Assembly: GCA_902493585.1 (NCBI GenBank)
Contig: CABUPZ010000007.1
Coordinates: 1-60,160 of the forward strand
Source: an uncultured Fusicatenibacter sp.
GTDB taxonomy: Bacteria; Bacillota; Clostridia; Lachnospirales; Lachnospiraceae
Reading direction: 5' to 3'
DNA length: 60,160 bases
Both the position numbers and the translations under genes were made by a program. This document shows positions 37,837 through 47,672 of the stretch, in pieces. The notes under the pieces were generated by a model. The model was not told the origin of the DNA and ran no database searches. It saw only the letters and a program-made list of their open reading frames with translations. Each line of letters begins with the position of its first letter. The first letter of the stretch is position 1.

Positions 37837-40690
37837 TTATCTGCCCCTGTTCCGGAGCCTTTTCCTTTTTGCCAGCCGTCTTTGTCTCAAAGTTCTGGAA
37901 ATTCCCCACCAGATCACACAGCCTGCTGCCGTTCCCAAAGACAACGTTACCCCTGCGGTAATTCCTGGTGTCCGGTATCTCAGAACAATTTCATGATCCC
38001 CTTCTTCCAGCTCCAAAGCCACATACATGGTATTTGCTTTTTTCAGTTCGGTCTCCGTTCCATCCACCCACGCGGTCCATCCCTGACTGTAGGGAATCGC
38101 GATAAGCAGCGCTTCCGCGCGGTCCGCATGAATGCTTCCTGAGATTTCGTTGGCGTCCAACACAATATTTTCCAGCACATTTTCTCTTCTTGCCGCAGTG
38201 TATTCTGCCAGTTTTGCCGTCGGCTGACAGACAACGGAAATCTCTTCAAAGGTATAGTATCCCGCATTCATAAAATTAAGAGTGATGGAATCGGCTGTCT
38301 CCTCGCGATATCCTGTATTCACCAGAAAATCAACTTTTCCGGTATTAAATCCGCCGGCTTCATTCAGATAGTTCAGATTTTTCGAGACAGTTCCGCAGAC
38401 CACCTGAATCGCTGCGCCTTCCGCCTTTGTCCAGTCCCGGTCTTCCTGCTTCACCTGGTTCTGTTCGTAGACAGTAAGCCTTTCCCACTCTTCTTCTGTA
38501 TACTGCTCCGACGGCCGGACACCTTCAAAATCCAGTCCCTCAATAATCAGATACGTCTCACTCTGTGGAACTCCTGTAAACGTCAGAGTCATGGATGCCC
38601 CGGGATTTCTGACAAAAATACCATTCTCTGTTCGCTCGATCCCGTCTCCGATCGTCTCCGTGCATTCCACCGTCACATCCTCATACTCCGGCTCCGCCCG
38701 TTCCAGGCTGCTGTCCTCGAGAACAATCCCCTGAAGCAGCGCCTGCTGTTTTTCCGTGACGCTCAGTGTCTCATATTCTTCTCTTGAAATCCACCGGTCA
38801 TAGGTATAGCCCAGAGGAAGCCAGTTGTCATTTTCATAAACAGAGATCTTTGAAGCATCCAGTCCCTGAACCGTCTGCCCCTGAGCTTCTGCCTGAGCCG
38901 CCTGCTGTGCATCCTCCCCGATCCAACGGGTCGCTGCATTCCGGCTGTACCCATAGGGCAGATACCCTTCTGCGCCGGAATGGACGCCAAAATACCGAAC
39001 CGACGCGAGAGCATCCAGAAAGCTTCTTCCGTCAAGGCCTGTATAGCGGTAATCCAGATCCTGGTTCAGATACAGTTCCCTTTGAAACTCCCCATAGGAA
39101 TTTTCCGACAGACTCCAGTAGGAAGCAACTCCGTGTACTCCCAGCTGCAGAGCTTCATCTGGTAGTTCCATACTGATCATATCTCCAGACAGATCCATCC
39201 GCAAGTTCTGCCGCAACGGCCGTCGCAGAATTGTCTGTCAGCGCAAGCAATGCCTCATTGTTCTCTGTAAAATCTGCCAGATAATTTTCTTCCTGCGGCG
39301 AATACTGGTATGCTCCCTGAAGGATCAGACACAGAATCAGTCCGGAAAGCATCACACCGCGGAAAACTTTCTCTGATTTTACCAGCCATTCCCGGCAGTT
39401 CAGCACACAGACAAGGATTCCCAGCGTGACCAGCGCCGCCAACGCCATTTCCATCCGGCACTTTTCATTGACAAGACAGATTCCCGCATAAAGGATCGTC
39501 GCCGCCGTCAGCCCTTTCTTCTGCTTTTCTGTCAGACAGGAAAGATCCGGCCAGATTTTCACAAACAGATAGGCGACGATCATCGCTGCCGCCCAGGAAA
39601 AACGGTTTGTCTCGTAGGAAAAGCCGTTCAGCACATGGCCTGCATAAGGCAGCAGCATGCATCCAAACATCAAAAGCAGGCTCACCTTATACACTGTCCG
39701 CTTTTTCCGCTGCAGAAACAGAAGGAAGATTGCCACAACGCCGAACGCCGTATATCCCATGTTATTCCAGTATCCGGCGCCGCCGGTTAAAACTGCAGGG
39801 ATCAGCCAGCTATAGTAAGAGGACGGATAGAACAGTGGAATCGCCCTTTCGCTTTGAAATCTTCCTGCAGAAAACAGACAGATTGCCACAGGGATCAGTG
39901 TCACCGCCGCCAAAAGTATGGAAATCAGAGAGAATCCCAGAAATTTTCCAACCCATGGCGCCATTTCACGAATCCGGATCTTCCCAAATATCTTCACATA
40001 CCGCGCCGCACAGTATCCCAGAATCATAAAGCAGATCATATATCCAAAATAAAAATTGCTGATGATGGAAACCGCCAGCATTCCGATATACAATCTCGGG
40101 CTTTTTTTCTCAAAAATCTTCTCAATCCCTATCAGAATCAGAGGAAAATAAATCATCGGATTCATAAAATACGGATGGCGCACCGCTCCAAGGATTGTCC
40201 AGAAACAAAATACATAGAGCAACGCTCCCATCAGTGTAGGGAATTTTTCATTTTTCCGGTACAGGCAGTAAGCGGAAAAGCTCAGGCCAGACAGATAAAT
40301 CCTAAGAAGGATCAGCAGGGAATAGAATTCATCCATCCATGCCTCTTTTGGCACAAACGCCGCCAACAGTGTCAGCGGATCTCCCAGCACGTAATAATTC
40401 AATGTTGTGATGATATCCGCGCCATATCCGATATCCATACTCCACATAGGGATTTCCAGCCTGTGTTCCGTCAGAAGGGTGGAGAAAATCTCCCTCAGCC
40501 ACTCCCGGTAGTAAAGCAGGGCATTGAAATGCTGCGGAATCCCATCATAAGCCCATATGAACGTCTTTCCATTGAGATAGAAAAAAGAAAAGACACAAAG
40601 ACTGATGATCAAAAAACATCCGGAATAGCCGAGAACATAATTCCATCCCCGCTGTTTCCTTGTTTCCACTTTCTTCTTTTTCACTCTCAT
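37837..40690 (-). pseudogene. YfhO-type membrane glycosyltransferase, frameshifted
   Basis: Two overlapping frames form one YfhO-type protein of about 950 residues. The first (40690-39155) carries the membrane half: FFYLNGKTFIWAYDGIPQHF in the first outer loop, AYDG/DSDG acidic motif, then about twelve helices, ending SVWRYDQYGT. The second (up to 39216) resumes at DEALQLGVHGVASYW and continues to a final helix and basic tail. Its neighbour at 40.7-43.5 kb is the intact paralogue and reads straight through this point (WRYDQYGTEAW ... YYWS). One extra base near 39,160-39,165, in ACTACC, explains the break. The start at 40690 has AAGGAG 6 bases upstream and overlaps the stop of the preceding gene. 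Either a recent mutation or a sequence error; both halves otherwise look well kept. Confidence 0.85.
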
Positions 40691-43524
40691 CTTCTTCTCC
40701 TTATTCTTCGGTTCCTCCTTTGCCGGATCCGATCCAGCTGCCACAGAATCACGCAGACAGTTCCTCCGCCCAACGTCAGTATCCATCCGGCAGTCAGACC
40801 AGGCGTCCGGTAGGTCAGTACAATCTCATGATTTCCCGCTTCCAGTTCCAGCGCCATGAACATGGTATTCGCTCTTTTCAGCTCCGTTTCCACTCCATCA
40901 ACGGTAGCAGTCCAGCCTTCGCTGTATGGAATGGTGAGACAGAGTGCCTTCGCCTGATCCAGTGCAATTTTCCCGGAAATCCTGTTTGTTCCGATTTCCA
41001 CATGTTCCAGGCTGTCCTGTTCCCTCTCTTCCACATAACTGGTGAGATTTCCCACCGGCTGGCACACCACCGAACAGTTGTCAAAAGAATAGTGACCCGC
41101 CTGCTGGAAGACAACGGTGATGGTCTGCATGCCTTCGGAACTGTAACCGGCGTTGACGAGATAATCATGGATTCCCGCATAAAAATTATGCCTGTGGTTC
41201 AGATAGCTGATATTCTTAACGCCATTTCCATGGATGCTCAGAGTGGCGGCGTCCGGCTGTGTCCAGTCCGCATCCTGCTGTTTGATCTGATTTCTTTCAT
41301 AGACCGTCAGATCGGCCCACTCTTCTTCGGTATAACCATCGGAAGGACGTATTCCCTCGTAATCCAGTCCTTCAAGGATCAGATAAGTTTCACTGTCCGG
41401 TACGCCTCCAAAAGTCAGGGTCATGGAAGCTCCCGCTTTTCTCACCAGAAGACCGCCCTCCTCCTGTTCGATCCCATCCGAATACTGTACCGTATATTCC
41501 TGTGTCTGATCTTCAAACACAGGGGCTGCCTTGGAAAGACTGCTTTCCTCCAGGACAATTCCCTGAAGCAGCGCCTGCTGTTTCTCCGTCACTGAAAGAG
41601 CTTCATACTCTTCCCTGGAAATCCAGGAGTCATAGGTATACCCCAGAGGCAGATTGTTCTGCGATCCATAGACTGCCGTCTTCACCGCCTTCAATCCGGA
41701 AGTATCCTTACCTTCCGTTTCGTATTCCTGAGCAGTCTCCGCATCCCGGCCCACCCAGCGGGTCACCGTGTTCTGCGAAAAACCATAAGGCACATAGCCT
41801 TCTCCTCCTGCTGCCACGACAAAATACTTCACCCCGGTCAGCGTGTCAAGAAAACTCCGGCTGTCCAGGTTCTGATACAGGAAATTCCTCTGCAGATTCA
41901 GATACATCTCCTTCTGGAACTGGAAAATGGAAGAATCCGCAAGGCTCCAGTAATAGGTGACGCTGTTCAGCCTGAGGGCAAGATTGGCGTTGTGATACTG
42001 CCACGCCTCTGTTCCGTACTGGTCATAGCGCCAGAAAGAATCATCTCCCGTTTCCGCCGCCGCAGTACTCGGTGAGTAAGCCGTAAGATTCAGCAGCGCA
42101 CCGTTGTTTTCCGTAAACTCTCCCACATAATTCCCTTCGGAAGGAGCGTATTTGAAAAATCCCTGGAACACAAGGCTCAAAATCAGCCCGAACAGAGCAC
42201 AGCTTCGAAACAGCCGCAGTTTTTTCTGCTGCAGCCAGGAAATCCCGACGGTCAGCAGCCACAGGATCAGCGCGGTCAGAAGAATCAGCGCGGAAAGCAC
42301 CCCCTTCGTCCTTCCCTCATCCATGACAAGACACAAGGCTCCATAGCCGATGCACAACAGGATGAGAACCCGTTTCTGCCGCTCTGTGAGTGTTCTGAGT
42401 TCCGGCCAGGTATGTACAAAAATATAAGCGACAAGCATGCCATAAGCCCACGCGTACCGGTTTGCCGCATAGGAACCTCCATTCATCACATAACCGGCAA
42501 ACGGCAGCAGCATAAACAGGGTCATCACAGCAAATCCTGCTTTCAGCAGCGTGTTTTTTTTCTTCTGCAGAAACAGAAGAAAGATTCCCAGAAGCCCGTA
42601 AGCCGTATATCCCATTTCACTCCAGTTTCCCGCTTCCCCATACAGGAACGCCGAAACAAAATTTTTATAATAGGACTTTGGATACAGAAGAGGGATCCAC
42701 CGGTCCGCGGACATCCTGCCCGCCGAAAGCGCGCAGACAGCCACCGGCAGCAGGAGCACCGCCGACAGCATCAGCGCGATGACCGAATATCCGAGAAATC
42801 TTCCGACCCAGCCTGCCGTCGTTTTCAGTTCAAAGGTTCCAAAAACAGCTTTGTACCGGAAAATACAGTAGAGGATCACCAGAAGACAGATCATATAACC
42901 GAAATAAAAATTGCTCAGCACCGCCGCTGCAAGAGAAAAAATGTAAAGAAACGGACGTTTTTTCTCAAAAATCCTGTCAACCCCAGTCAGTACCAGCGGA
43001 AAATAAATCATCGGATTCATAAAATACGGGTGCCGGACCGCCGCATAAATCGTCCAGAAGGAAAACGCATACAGCAGAGCGCCCATCAGGATCGCCGATG
43101 AATGCTCTTTTCTCTGAAAACAGAAAAAGGAAAACGTCAGTCCTGCAAGGTAGATCCTCAGCAGGATCAGCAGCGTATAAAATTCATCCATCCACTCCAC
43201 CTTCGGCACAAAGACCGACAGCAGATTCAGCGGATCGCCGTAGGCATAGTAATGCAGTGTCGTCAGGATATCCGACCCATAGCCTATCTGGAGATCCCAC
43301 AGCGGAATCTCCAGTCTGTGTTCCACGAAAAGGTTTCTCAGGATTTCCCTCAGCCAGGACCGGTAATAGACAAGCGCGTTAAAATGCTGCGTCACACCGT
43401 CACTGTCCCACACAAATGTCTTTCCGTTCCGATAAAAGGCGGAAAAAACAAGGGCAGCCGTGATCAGAAAACACAGCGTATAGATCATAAGGTAATTCTT
43501 TTTCGTTTTTCTTTTTACGGTCAT
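40687..43524 (-). CDS. YfhO-type large membrane glycosyltransferase
   Basis: An intact protein of 945 residues from the ATG at 43524, which overlaps the stop of the epimerase gene (ATGA). The first outer loop has NGKTFVWDSDGVTQHF, the acidic motif expected for GT-C enzymes. About twelve helices fill the first 450 residues; a large extracellular domain follows, then a last helix (GLTAGWILTLGGGTVCVIL) and an Arg-rich tail. YfhO family members in Firmicutes add sugars to teichoic-type polymers from undecaprenyl-phosphate donors outside the membrane. It forms a tandem pair with the frameshifted copy downstream and lies in an operon with TarI-like and SDR enzymes, which fits decoration of a polyol-phosphate polymer. 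Confidence 0.88.
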   Translation of the reverse strand: MTVKRKTKKNYLMIYTLCFLITAALVFSAFYRNGKTFVWDSDGVTQHFNALVYYRSWLREILRNLFVEHRLEIPLWDLQIGYGSDILTTLHYYAYGDPLNLLSVFVPKVEWMDEFYTLLILLRIYLAGLTFSFFCFQRKEHSSAILMGALLYAFSFWTIYAAVRHPYFMNPMIYFPLVLTGVDRIFEKKRPFLYIFSLAAAVLSNFYFGYMICLLVILYCIFRYKAVFGTFELKTTAGWVGRFLGYSVIALMLSAVLLLPVAVCALSAGRMSADRWIPLLYPKSYYKNFVSAFLYGEAGNWSEMGYTAYGLLGIFLLFLQKKKNTLLKAGFAVMTLFMLLPFAGYVMNGGSYAANRYAWAYGMLVAYIFVHTWPELRTLTERQKRVLILLCIGYGALCLVMDEGRTKGVLSALILLTALILWLLTVGISWLQQKKLRLFRSCALFGLILSLVFQGFFKYAPSEGNYVGEFTENNGALLNLTAYSPSTAAAETGDDSFWRYDQYGTEAWQYHNANLALRLNSVTYYWSLADSSIFQFQKEMYLNLQRNFLYQNLDSRSFLDTLTGVKYFVVAAGGEGYVPYGFSQNTVTRWVGRDAETAQEYETEGKDTSGLKAVKTAVYGSQNNLPLGYTYDSWISREEYEALSVTEKQQALLQGIVLEESSLSKAAPVFEDQTQEYTVQYSDGIEQEEGGLLVRKAGASMTLTFGGVPDSETYLILEGLDYEGIRPSDGYTEEEWADLTVYERNQIKQQDADWTQPDAATLSIHGNGVKNISYLNHRHNFYAGIHDYLVNAGYSSEGMQTITVVFQQAGHYSFDNCSVVCQPVGNLTSYVEEREQDSLEHVEIGTNRISGKIALDQAKALCLTIPYSEGWTATVDGVETELKRANTMFMALELEAGNHEIVLTYRTPGLTAGWILTLGGGTVCVILWQLDRIRQRRNRRIRRRR

Positions 43525-44585
43525 TCTTTCTGTTCCATTTCCCATATCATTCTCTCGAAGGTGTCTTTCAGGGAAAATCCCGGTCTCCATCCCAACTCCT
43601 GCAGTTTCTTCGTATCCAGATTCATATGCAGTTCGGGAGCGTAACCAAATCCCTGTATATTTTCCGTTGTCTCACAGCGTACACGGATTTTCTGCTTTCC
43701 GAAAGTCTCCGCGACCATCACTGCCATTTCATAGATGGAGCAGTAACTCTCTTCATTTGCGGCATTGTACGCTTCTTTTTCTTTTCCCCGAAGAAGCACA
43801 ATCAGGATCGCCCGGACCGCGTCTGTCACATCCAGATAACTTCTTTTTGTCCCTCCTCTGGTATGGAGCACGATATCCCTCTGTTCCAGCGCGCATCTGG
43901 CAAACTCCGCAAACACCCTTGTATCCTCATACAAAACGCCCGGTCCGAACGTCTGGGTCAGGCGCAGGATCTTTGCGGGAACCCCGTACTCTTCACAGTA
44001 GGAGCTGCACAGACACTCGCACATTCTTTTGCTTTCCGGATAAGAGCTTCTCACTGCCATGGTGTCCAGATCCGTTCCCCGGTCTTCCGTAATCTTTTCA
44101 TCCGTCTGAGGCGCCCCGTATACTTCCATGCTGGACAGGTATACAAATCCTGAAACCTTCTTCTCCGCCGCCAGCTGCAGCACATTGGATGTTCCGCAGA
44201 CTGCCGTCCGTATGGTCTCCACCGGTTCGTTTACAAATGCCCGGCTGGATGTCTGGCTCGCCCCGTGGATCACAAAATCCACATCGCCTTCCACCGCCGG
44301 TAAATCTTCCACATTCCCAACCAGGAATTTCAGATCCGCACAGACCTCTCTTTCCCCGGCAAACATCTTTTCCGCTTTCTCGCGGTTTCTTGTCAGTGCC
44401 AGGATTTTGATTCCCAGTGAATCTTTTCTGCTTTTATACACAAGCGCCCGGACCAGAAACTTTCCGATCAGCCCGGTAGCTCCTGTGATCAGCACCGTTT
44501 TTCCTCTCAGTTTTTCCCAGTCTATGAATGGATCTTCGGCGATCCTTTCCATATCTCTCTGAAAATGCTGTTCTTTTTCTGTCAT
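43521..44585 (-). CDS. NAD-dependent epimerase/dehydratase (extended SDR)
   Basis: A 354-residue extended short-chain dehydrogenase. The start is set at the ATG at 44585, with AAGGA 6 bases upstream; the open frame extends 47 codons further but into the upstream tarI-like gene. The dinucleotide motif ITGATGLIGKF is at about 37-46, DFVIHGASQTS follows, and the active-site pattern is SSMEVYG ... SSYPESKRMCE with Y and K. It lies 19 bases after a TarI-like cytidylyltransferase. In CDP-ribitol pathways the TarI partner is a reductase; an SDR here suggests it makes or modifies the polyol or sugar that is activated with CTP, but the substrate is not known. Confidence 0.88.
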   Translation of the reverse strand: MTEKEQHFQRDMERIAEDPFIDWEKLRGKTVLITGATGLIGKFLVRALVYKSRKDSLGIKILALTRNREKAEKMFAGEREVCADLKFLVGNVEDLPAVEGDVDFVIHGASQTSSRAFVNEPVETIRTAVCGTSNVLQLAAEKKVSGFVYLSSMEVYGAPQTDEKITEDRGTDLDTMAVRSSYPESKRMCECLCSSYCEEYGVPAKILRLTQTFGPGVLYEDTRVFAEFARCALEQRDIVLHTRGGTKRSYLDVTDAVRAILIVLLRGKEKEAYNAANEESYCSIYEMAVMVAETFGKQKIRVRCETTENIQGFGYAPELHMNLDTKKLQELGWRPGFSLKDTFERMIWEMEQKE

Positions 44586-44604
44586 TTTCTGTCCTTTCCA
44601 TCTT

Positions 44605-45339
44605 TCAGCCAAAAATCTGACTGTTTTCCCGCGCATCCACAAGCGCCCGGAATATATAAAAATCCATCGGCGTGGTGATCTTGATATTTTCCATGCATCC
44701 CATGACGGTAAACAACTGCAGTCCATAGTGCTGCATCAGACAGGCGCTGTCGATATAATCATTTTCCCCCGCCTGCTCCGCCTTCTGATGGGCATCGTAC
44801 AAATCTCCGAGCCGGAACGTCTGCGGCGCGCGCAGAAGAAGGCATCTGCTCCTGTCAAAAATCTGGCTTGTCTCATTTTCCCGTTTGCCCTTTGTTCCCA
44901 CCGTTTCCACCACCGGCGCAACGGTGACCGCATTTCCATGTTCTCTGGCACATTGTATGTTCCTGGTGATATCCTCCGCCTCGACCAATGGACGCACGCC
45001 GTCATGAACCAGCACAAAACTGTCCTCCGAACAGAGTTCATGGATCTTGTATACCCCATGACGGATGCTTTCCTGCCCCGTCTTTCCTCCCGGGACGATG
45101 GCGCGCACCTTCCGGATACCATATTTTTCAATCAGTTCTTCCAGATACGTCTGCCATCCTTCCACACATACCACCACGATCCCGTCAATCTCCGGATGTC
45201 TCTCAAAGACTTCCAGAGTATAGATGATGATGGGTTTCCCATACAATTCCAGAAACTGTTTGGGCTTCGTTCCGCTTTTCATGCGCTGTCCGACGCCGCC
45301 GGCGAAGATCAGCACCATATTTTCCGTATCTTTTCCCAT
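44605..45339 (-). CDS. tarI: IspD/TarI-family cytidylyltransferase
   Basis: Joins CTP with a polyol or methylerythritol phosphate. It is 244 residues. The N-terminal FAGGVGQRMKSGTKPKQFLEL is the CTP-binding loop; VLVHDGVRPLV and NIKITTPMDFYIF are also diagnostic of the family. IspD and TarI cannot be split by motif alone, but the position next to an SDR, GT2s and YfhO proteins, and a few kilobases from LicD and a TagB/F-like enzyme, favours a TarI-like role in making CDP-ribitol or a similar CDP-polyol. The start at 45339 follows the stop of the preceding GT2 directly (TAAATG). Confidence 0.88.
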   Translation of the reverse strand: MGKDTENMVLIFAGGVGQRMKSGTKPKQFLELYGKPIIIYTLEVFERHPEIDGIVVVCVEGWQTYLEELIEKYGIRKVRAIVPGGKTGQESIRHGVYKIHELCSEDSFVLVHDGVRPLVEAEDITRNIQCAREHGNAVTVAPVVETVGTKGKRENETSQIFDRSRCLLLRAPQTFRLGDLYDAHQKAEQAGENDYIDSACLMQHYGLQLFTVMGCMENIKITTPMDFYIFRALVDARENSQIFG

Positions 45340-46338
45340 TTATATCCCTTCTTTTCCCGTTTTTTCCTTCAGCCACCGGATTATCTTCCATGCCGAACAG
45401 GCTGCCGGGTATCCGGCGCAGACCGCCAGACACCGGATCTTAAAAATCTTTCCCACCTGATCATTTCCGATAATTTTCCACACATACTGCTTCATCTCTG
45501 CCTTTAATCTTTTAAAAATGGCTTTGCTCTCCGCAGACCGGTCCAGAAGCCGCGGAATATATTCGATGATTTTCAGCCCGCAGCGGTACTGTGCCGCCGG
45601 AACGACTTCCGGGTAATACCTTTCCATATACTCCAGTTCTTCTCTCGCCGCTGTCAGCCCATACAGATGACGTTCCTCTATTTTGGAACTCATGATGCTG
45701 TTATCGTTCTGAAAATAATAATAGATCCGTTTTTTTCCTACCGCCACCGCATCGCACGCGGCAATGATATGGTAAGTGCCGGCAAGATCTTCATGAATGC
45801 ATGCCGGATACGGATGATCCAACAGCAGCCTGCGCCGATAGATCTTGCCCCAGGGAGCTACTCCGAATTCTTTTCCGTAGCACATAGCTTTCAGCGCCTC
45901 CACCCGGGACAGCTTCTTTTCCTGTTCCACGGGATACACTCTGCCAAAGTCGATGTGCTCCCGCCTGTCCCAGACACAAAAGCCGCTCACTGCCGCCAGC
46001 TCCACCTGATATTTCTCCATCAGCGTTTCCAGATACTCCAGATAATCGACGGCCACTCCGTCATCTGCGTCCATAAATACGATATATTCTCCTTTTGCGG
46101 CCTGCACCCCGTGATTTCTTGCCGGACCCGGCCCCTGGTTTTTCTGATGAACCACCCGGACGTTCTCATAATTTTCCGCATATCCTTCGCAGATCTCACC
46201 GCTGCGGTCCGGAGAACCGTCATCCACCAGAAGGATCTCATAATTTTCATAGGTCTGCCGCAGCAATCCTTCCATGCACCGTTCCAGATACTGCTCTGCC
46301 TTATATACAGGCACTACCACACTGATCAGAGGCTTCAT
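45340..46338 (-). CDS. Family 2 glycosyltransferase
   Basis: A 332-residue GT-A enzyme from the ATG at 46338, which has AAGGAG 6 bases upstream; the longer open frame adds 17 untypical residues. Motifs ISVVVPVYKAEQY, VDDGSPDRSGEICE and FMDADDGV are clear. GVAPWGKIYRRRLL and HEDLAGTY lie in the acceptor half. The C-terminal 90 residues are basic with a short hydrophobic stretch (CLAVCAGYPAACSAW). It is the first gene of the unit ending at the 37.8-kb terminator. Upstream, at about 46.40 kb, a TATCAT on the minus strand could be a -10, but no good -35 is present. Confidence 0.9.
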   Translation of the reverse strand: MKPLISVVVPVYKAEQYLERCMEGLLRQTYENYEILLVDDGSPDRSGEICEGYAENYENVRVVHQKNQGPGPARNHGVQAAKGEYIVFMDADDGVAVDYLEYLETLMEKYQVELAAVSGFCVWDRREHIDFGRVYPVEQEKKLSRVEALKAMCYGKEFGVAPWGKIYRRRLLLDHPYPACIHEDLAGTYHIIAACDAVAVGKKRIYYYFQNDNSIMSSKIEERHLYGLTAAREELEYMERYYPEVVPAAQYRCGLKIIEYIPRLLDRSAESKAIFKRLKAEMKQYVWKIIGNDQVGKIFKIRCLAVCAGYPAACSAWKIIRWLKEKTGKEGI

Positions 46339-46445
46339 CTCATACTCCTTTTCCTGTTGTTCCAATCCTGTCAGATTTTTTACGAACATGACAGTCTCAT
46401 GATAGCATATTTGTTTTCAAAAAAAAACCCCTGCCCGAAAACCGA

Positions 46446-46474
46446 TTGCTTCCGTGTTTCTTCTATGCTAAGAT
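46446..46474 (+). promoter_or_regulatory. Promoter of the plus-strand GT2
   Basis: TTGCTT (46446-46451), a 17-base spacer and TAAGAT (46469-46474) lie 29 bases before the ATG at 46504. Confidence 0.6.
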
Positions 46475-46503
46475 AAAAGAAACTTGAAAAAGGCGGAAAT
46501 CAT

Positions 46504-47571
46504 ATGACGAAATCAGACCAGCCGATGATCACTATGATCATCCCGGCATACAATGCAGAAAAAACCGTCCGGCACGCAGTGGAGAGCCTGCTGCGGCAGA
46601 CGTATCAGGATATGGAGATCATTGTCATCGAAGACGGAAGCACCGACCAGACCCGTCCGATTCTTCAGGAACTTGAGGCATCCAGTCCTTTGATCACAGT
46701 CATTTACAAGGACACCAACGAAGGTCTCAGCGCCGGACGAAATTCCGGCATGGAACGGGCGCGGGGGACCTATATCGGATTCCTCGACGCGGATGACTGG
46801 ATGGAAGCGGATCTGCTGGAACAGATTTACCGGCAGGGGATCCGGAAGGACGCGGATCTGATCCTGTGCGGCTACAGCCACGACACGATGGACCCGCAGC
46901 GCACCCAGGTACAGGTCAGCCGTCAGGTCGCCATGCCTTCCTGCTTCCTTGTGGAAAAGCAGGAAATCGTCCGGTATGCCGCCCACTGTGACACCCATAA
47001 AATGTTTGCCTACACCTGGAACAAATTCTACCGAAGATCTCTGATTGAAAAAGAACAGCTGAAATTTTCCAGCCAGACACTGATCGAAGATTTTCTTTTC
47101 AACTGTCAGTTCTGGGGACAGATCAACCGGCTCTCGATTGTTGATACGACAAAGTATCACTATGTAAAAGCTTCTTCCGAAGCGCTGACACAGAGATTCC
47201 TTTCGGATTATTATGAGATCATGGAACTGCGATACCAGGCGATCCGGAATCTGGCAGTCTCCCATTCCGTCTTTCAGGGTGAAATCCGGGAACAGATCTG
47301 CAGCATTTTTATCAAACATCTGATTGCGGGAATGGCGCGGGACTGTTCACCAAAAAGCGGATATTCTATAAAAATAAGAAGAAACCGAATCCGAAAACTG
47401 CTGAAGACTCCATCCGCCCGTGAATGTCGGATCTGTGCAAAAGCCTCAAACAGACAGGAAAAGCTTTGTAATTTTGTATTCAAAAGCAATTCCGTCCTGC
47501 TCAATCTGCTGACCGCCTCGCTTCTTTACCGGATGCAGACACGTTCCAATGCCTTCGACCGTTTAAAATAA
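46504..47571 (+). CDS. Family 2 glycosyltransferase on the opposite strand
   Basis: A 355-residue GT-A enzyme and the only intact plus-strand gene between 16 and 54 kb. Motifs ITMIIPAYNAEKTV, IEDGSTDQT and FLDADDWME are present; MFAYTWNKFYRRS and LIEDFLFN match the acceptor half of the 35.2-kb and 45.3-kb GT2s. The C-terminus is basic and ends without a membrane helix. A GGCGGAAA ribosome site and its own promoter precede it. It sits head to head with the GT2 at 45.3 kb and tail to tail with the TagB/F-like gene, so it is a separate transcription unit. Donor and acceptor unknown. Confidence 0.9.
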   Translation: MTKSDQPMITMIIPAYNAEKTVRHAVESLLRQTYQDMEIIVIEDGSTDQTRPILQELEASSPLITVIYKDTNEGLSAGRNSGMERARGTYIGFLDADDWMEADLLEQIYRQGIRKDADLILCGYSHDTMDPQRTQVQVSRQVAMPSCFLVEKQEIVRYAAHCDTHKMFAYTWNKFYRRSLIEKEQLKFSSQTLIEDFLFNCQFWGQINRLSIVDTTKYHYVKASSEALTQRFLSDYYEIMELRYQAIRNLAVSHSVFQGEIREQICSIFIKHLIAGMARDCSPKSGYSIKIRRNRIRKLLKTPSARECRICAKASNRQEKLCNFVFKSNSVLLNLLTASLLYRMQTRSNAFDRLK

Positions 47572-47589
47572 CATCTCAGATATTCCAAG

Positions 47590-47646
47590 ACAGGCGCCTG
47601 CCCTGAAACTGCTTCCTTTCGGAGAGTCTTCAGAGCGGACGCCTGT
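47590..47646. terminator. Imperfect hairpin between convergent genes
   Basis: ACAGGCG (47590-47596) pairs with CGCCTGT (47640-47646), and inner segments CCCTGAAA and TTCAGAG also pair with a few mismatches. A T-rich stretch follows on the plus strand. It could end both the GT2 and the TagB/F-like transcripts, but no tight U-tract touches the stem. Confidence 0.45.
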
Positions 47647-47672
47647 ACTGTAATTATTTTCTTCTATTATAA

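Noticed and set aside
44605..45339. IspD of the isoprenoid pathway
   Set aside because: The family cannot be split by motif alone, but no isoprenoid gene is nearby and all neighbours are glycan genes, so a TarI-like role is preferred.
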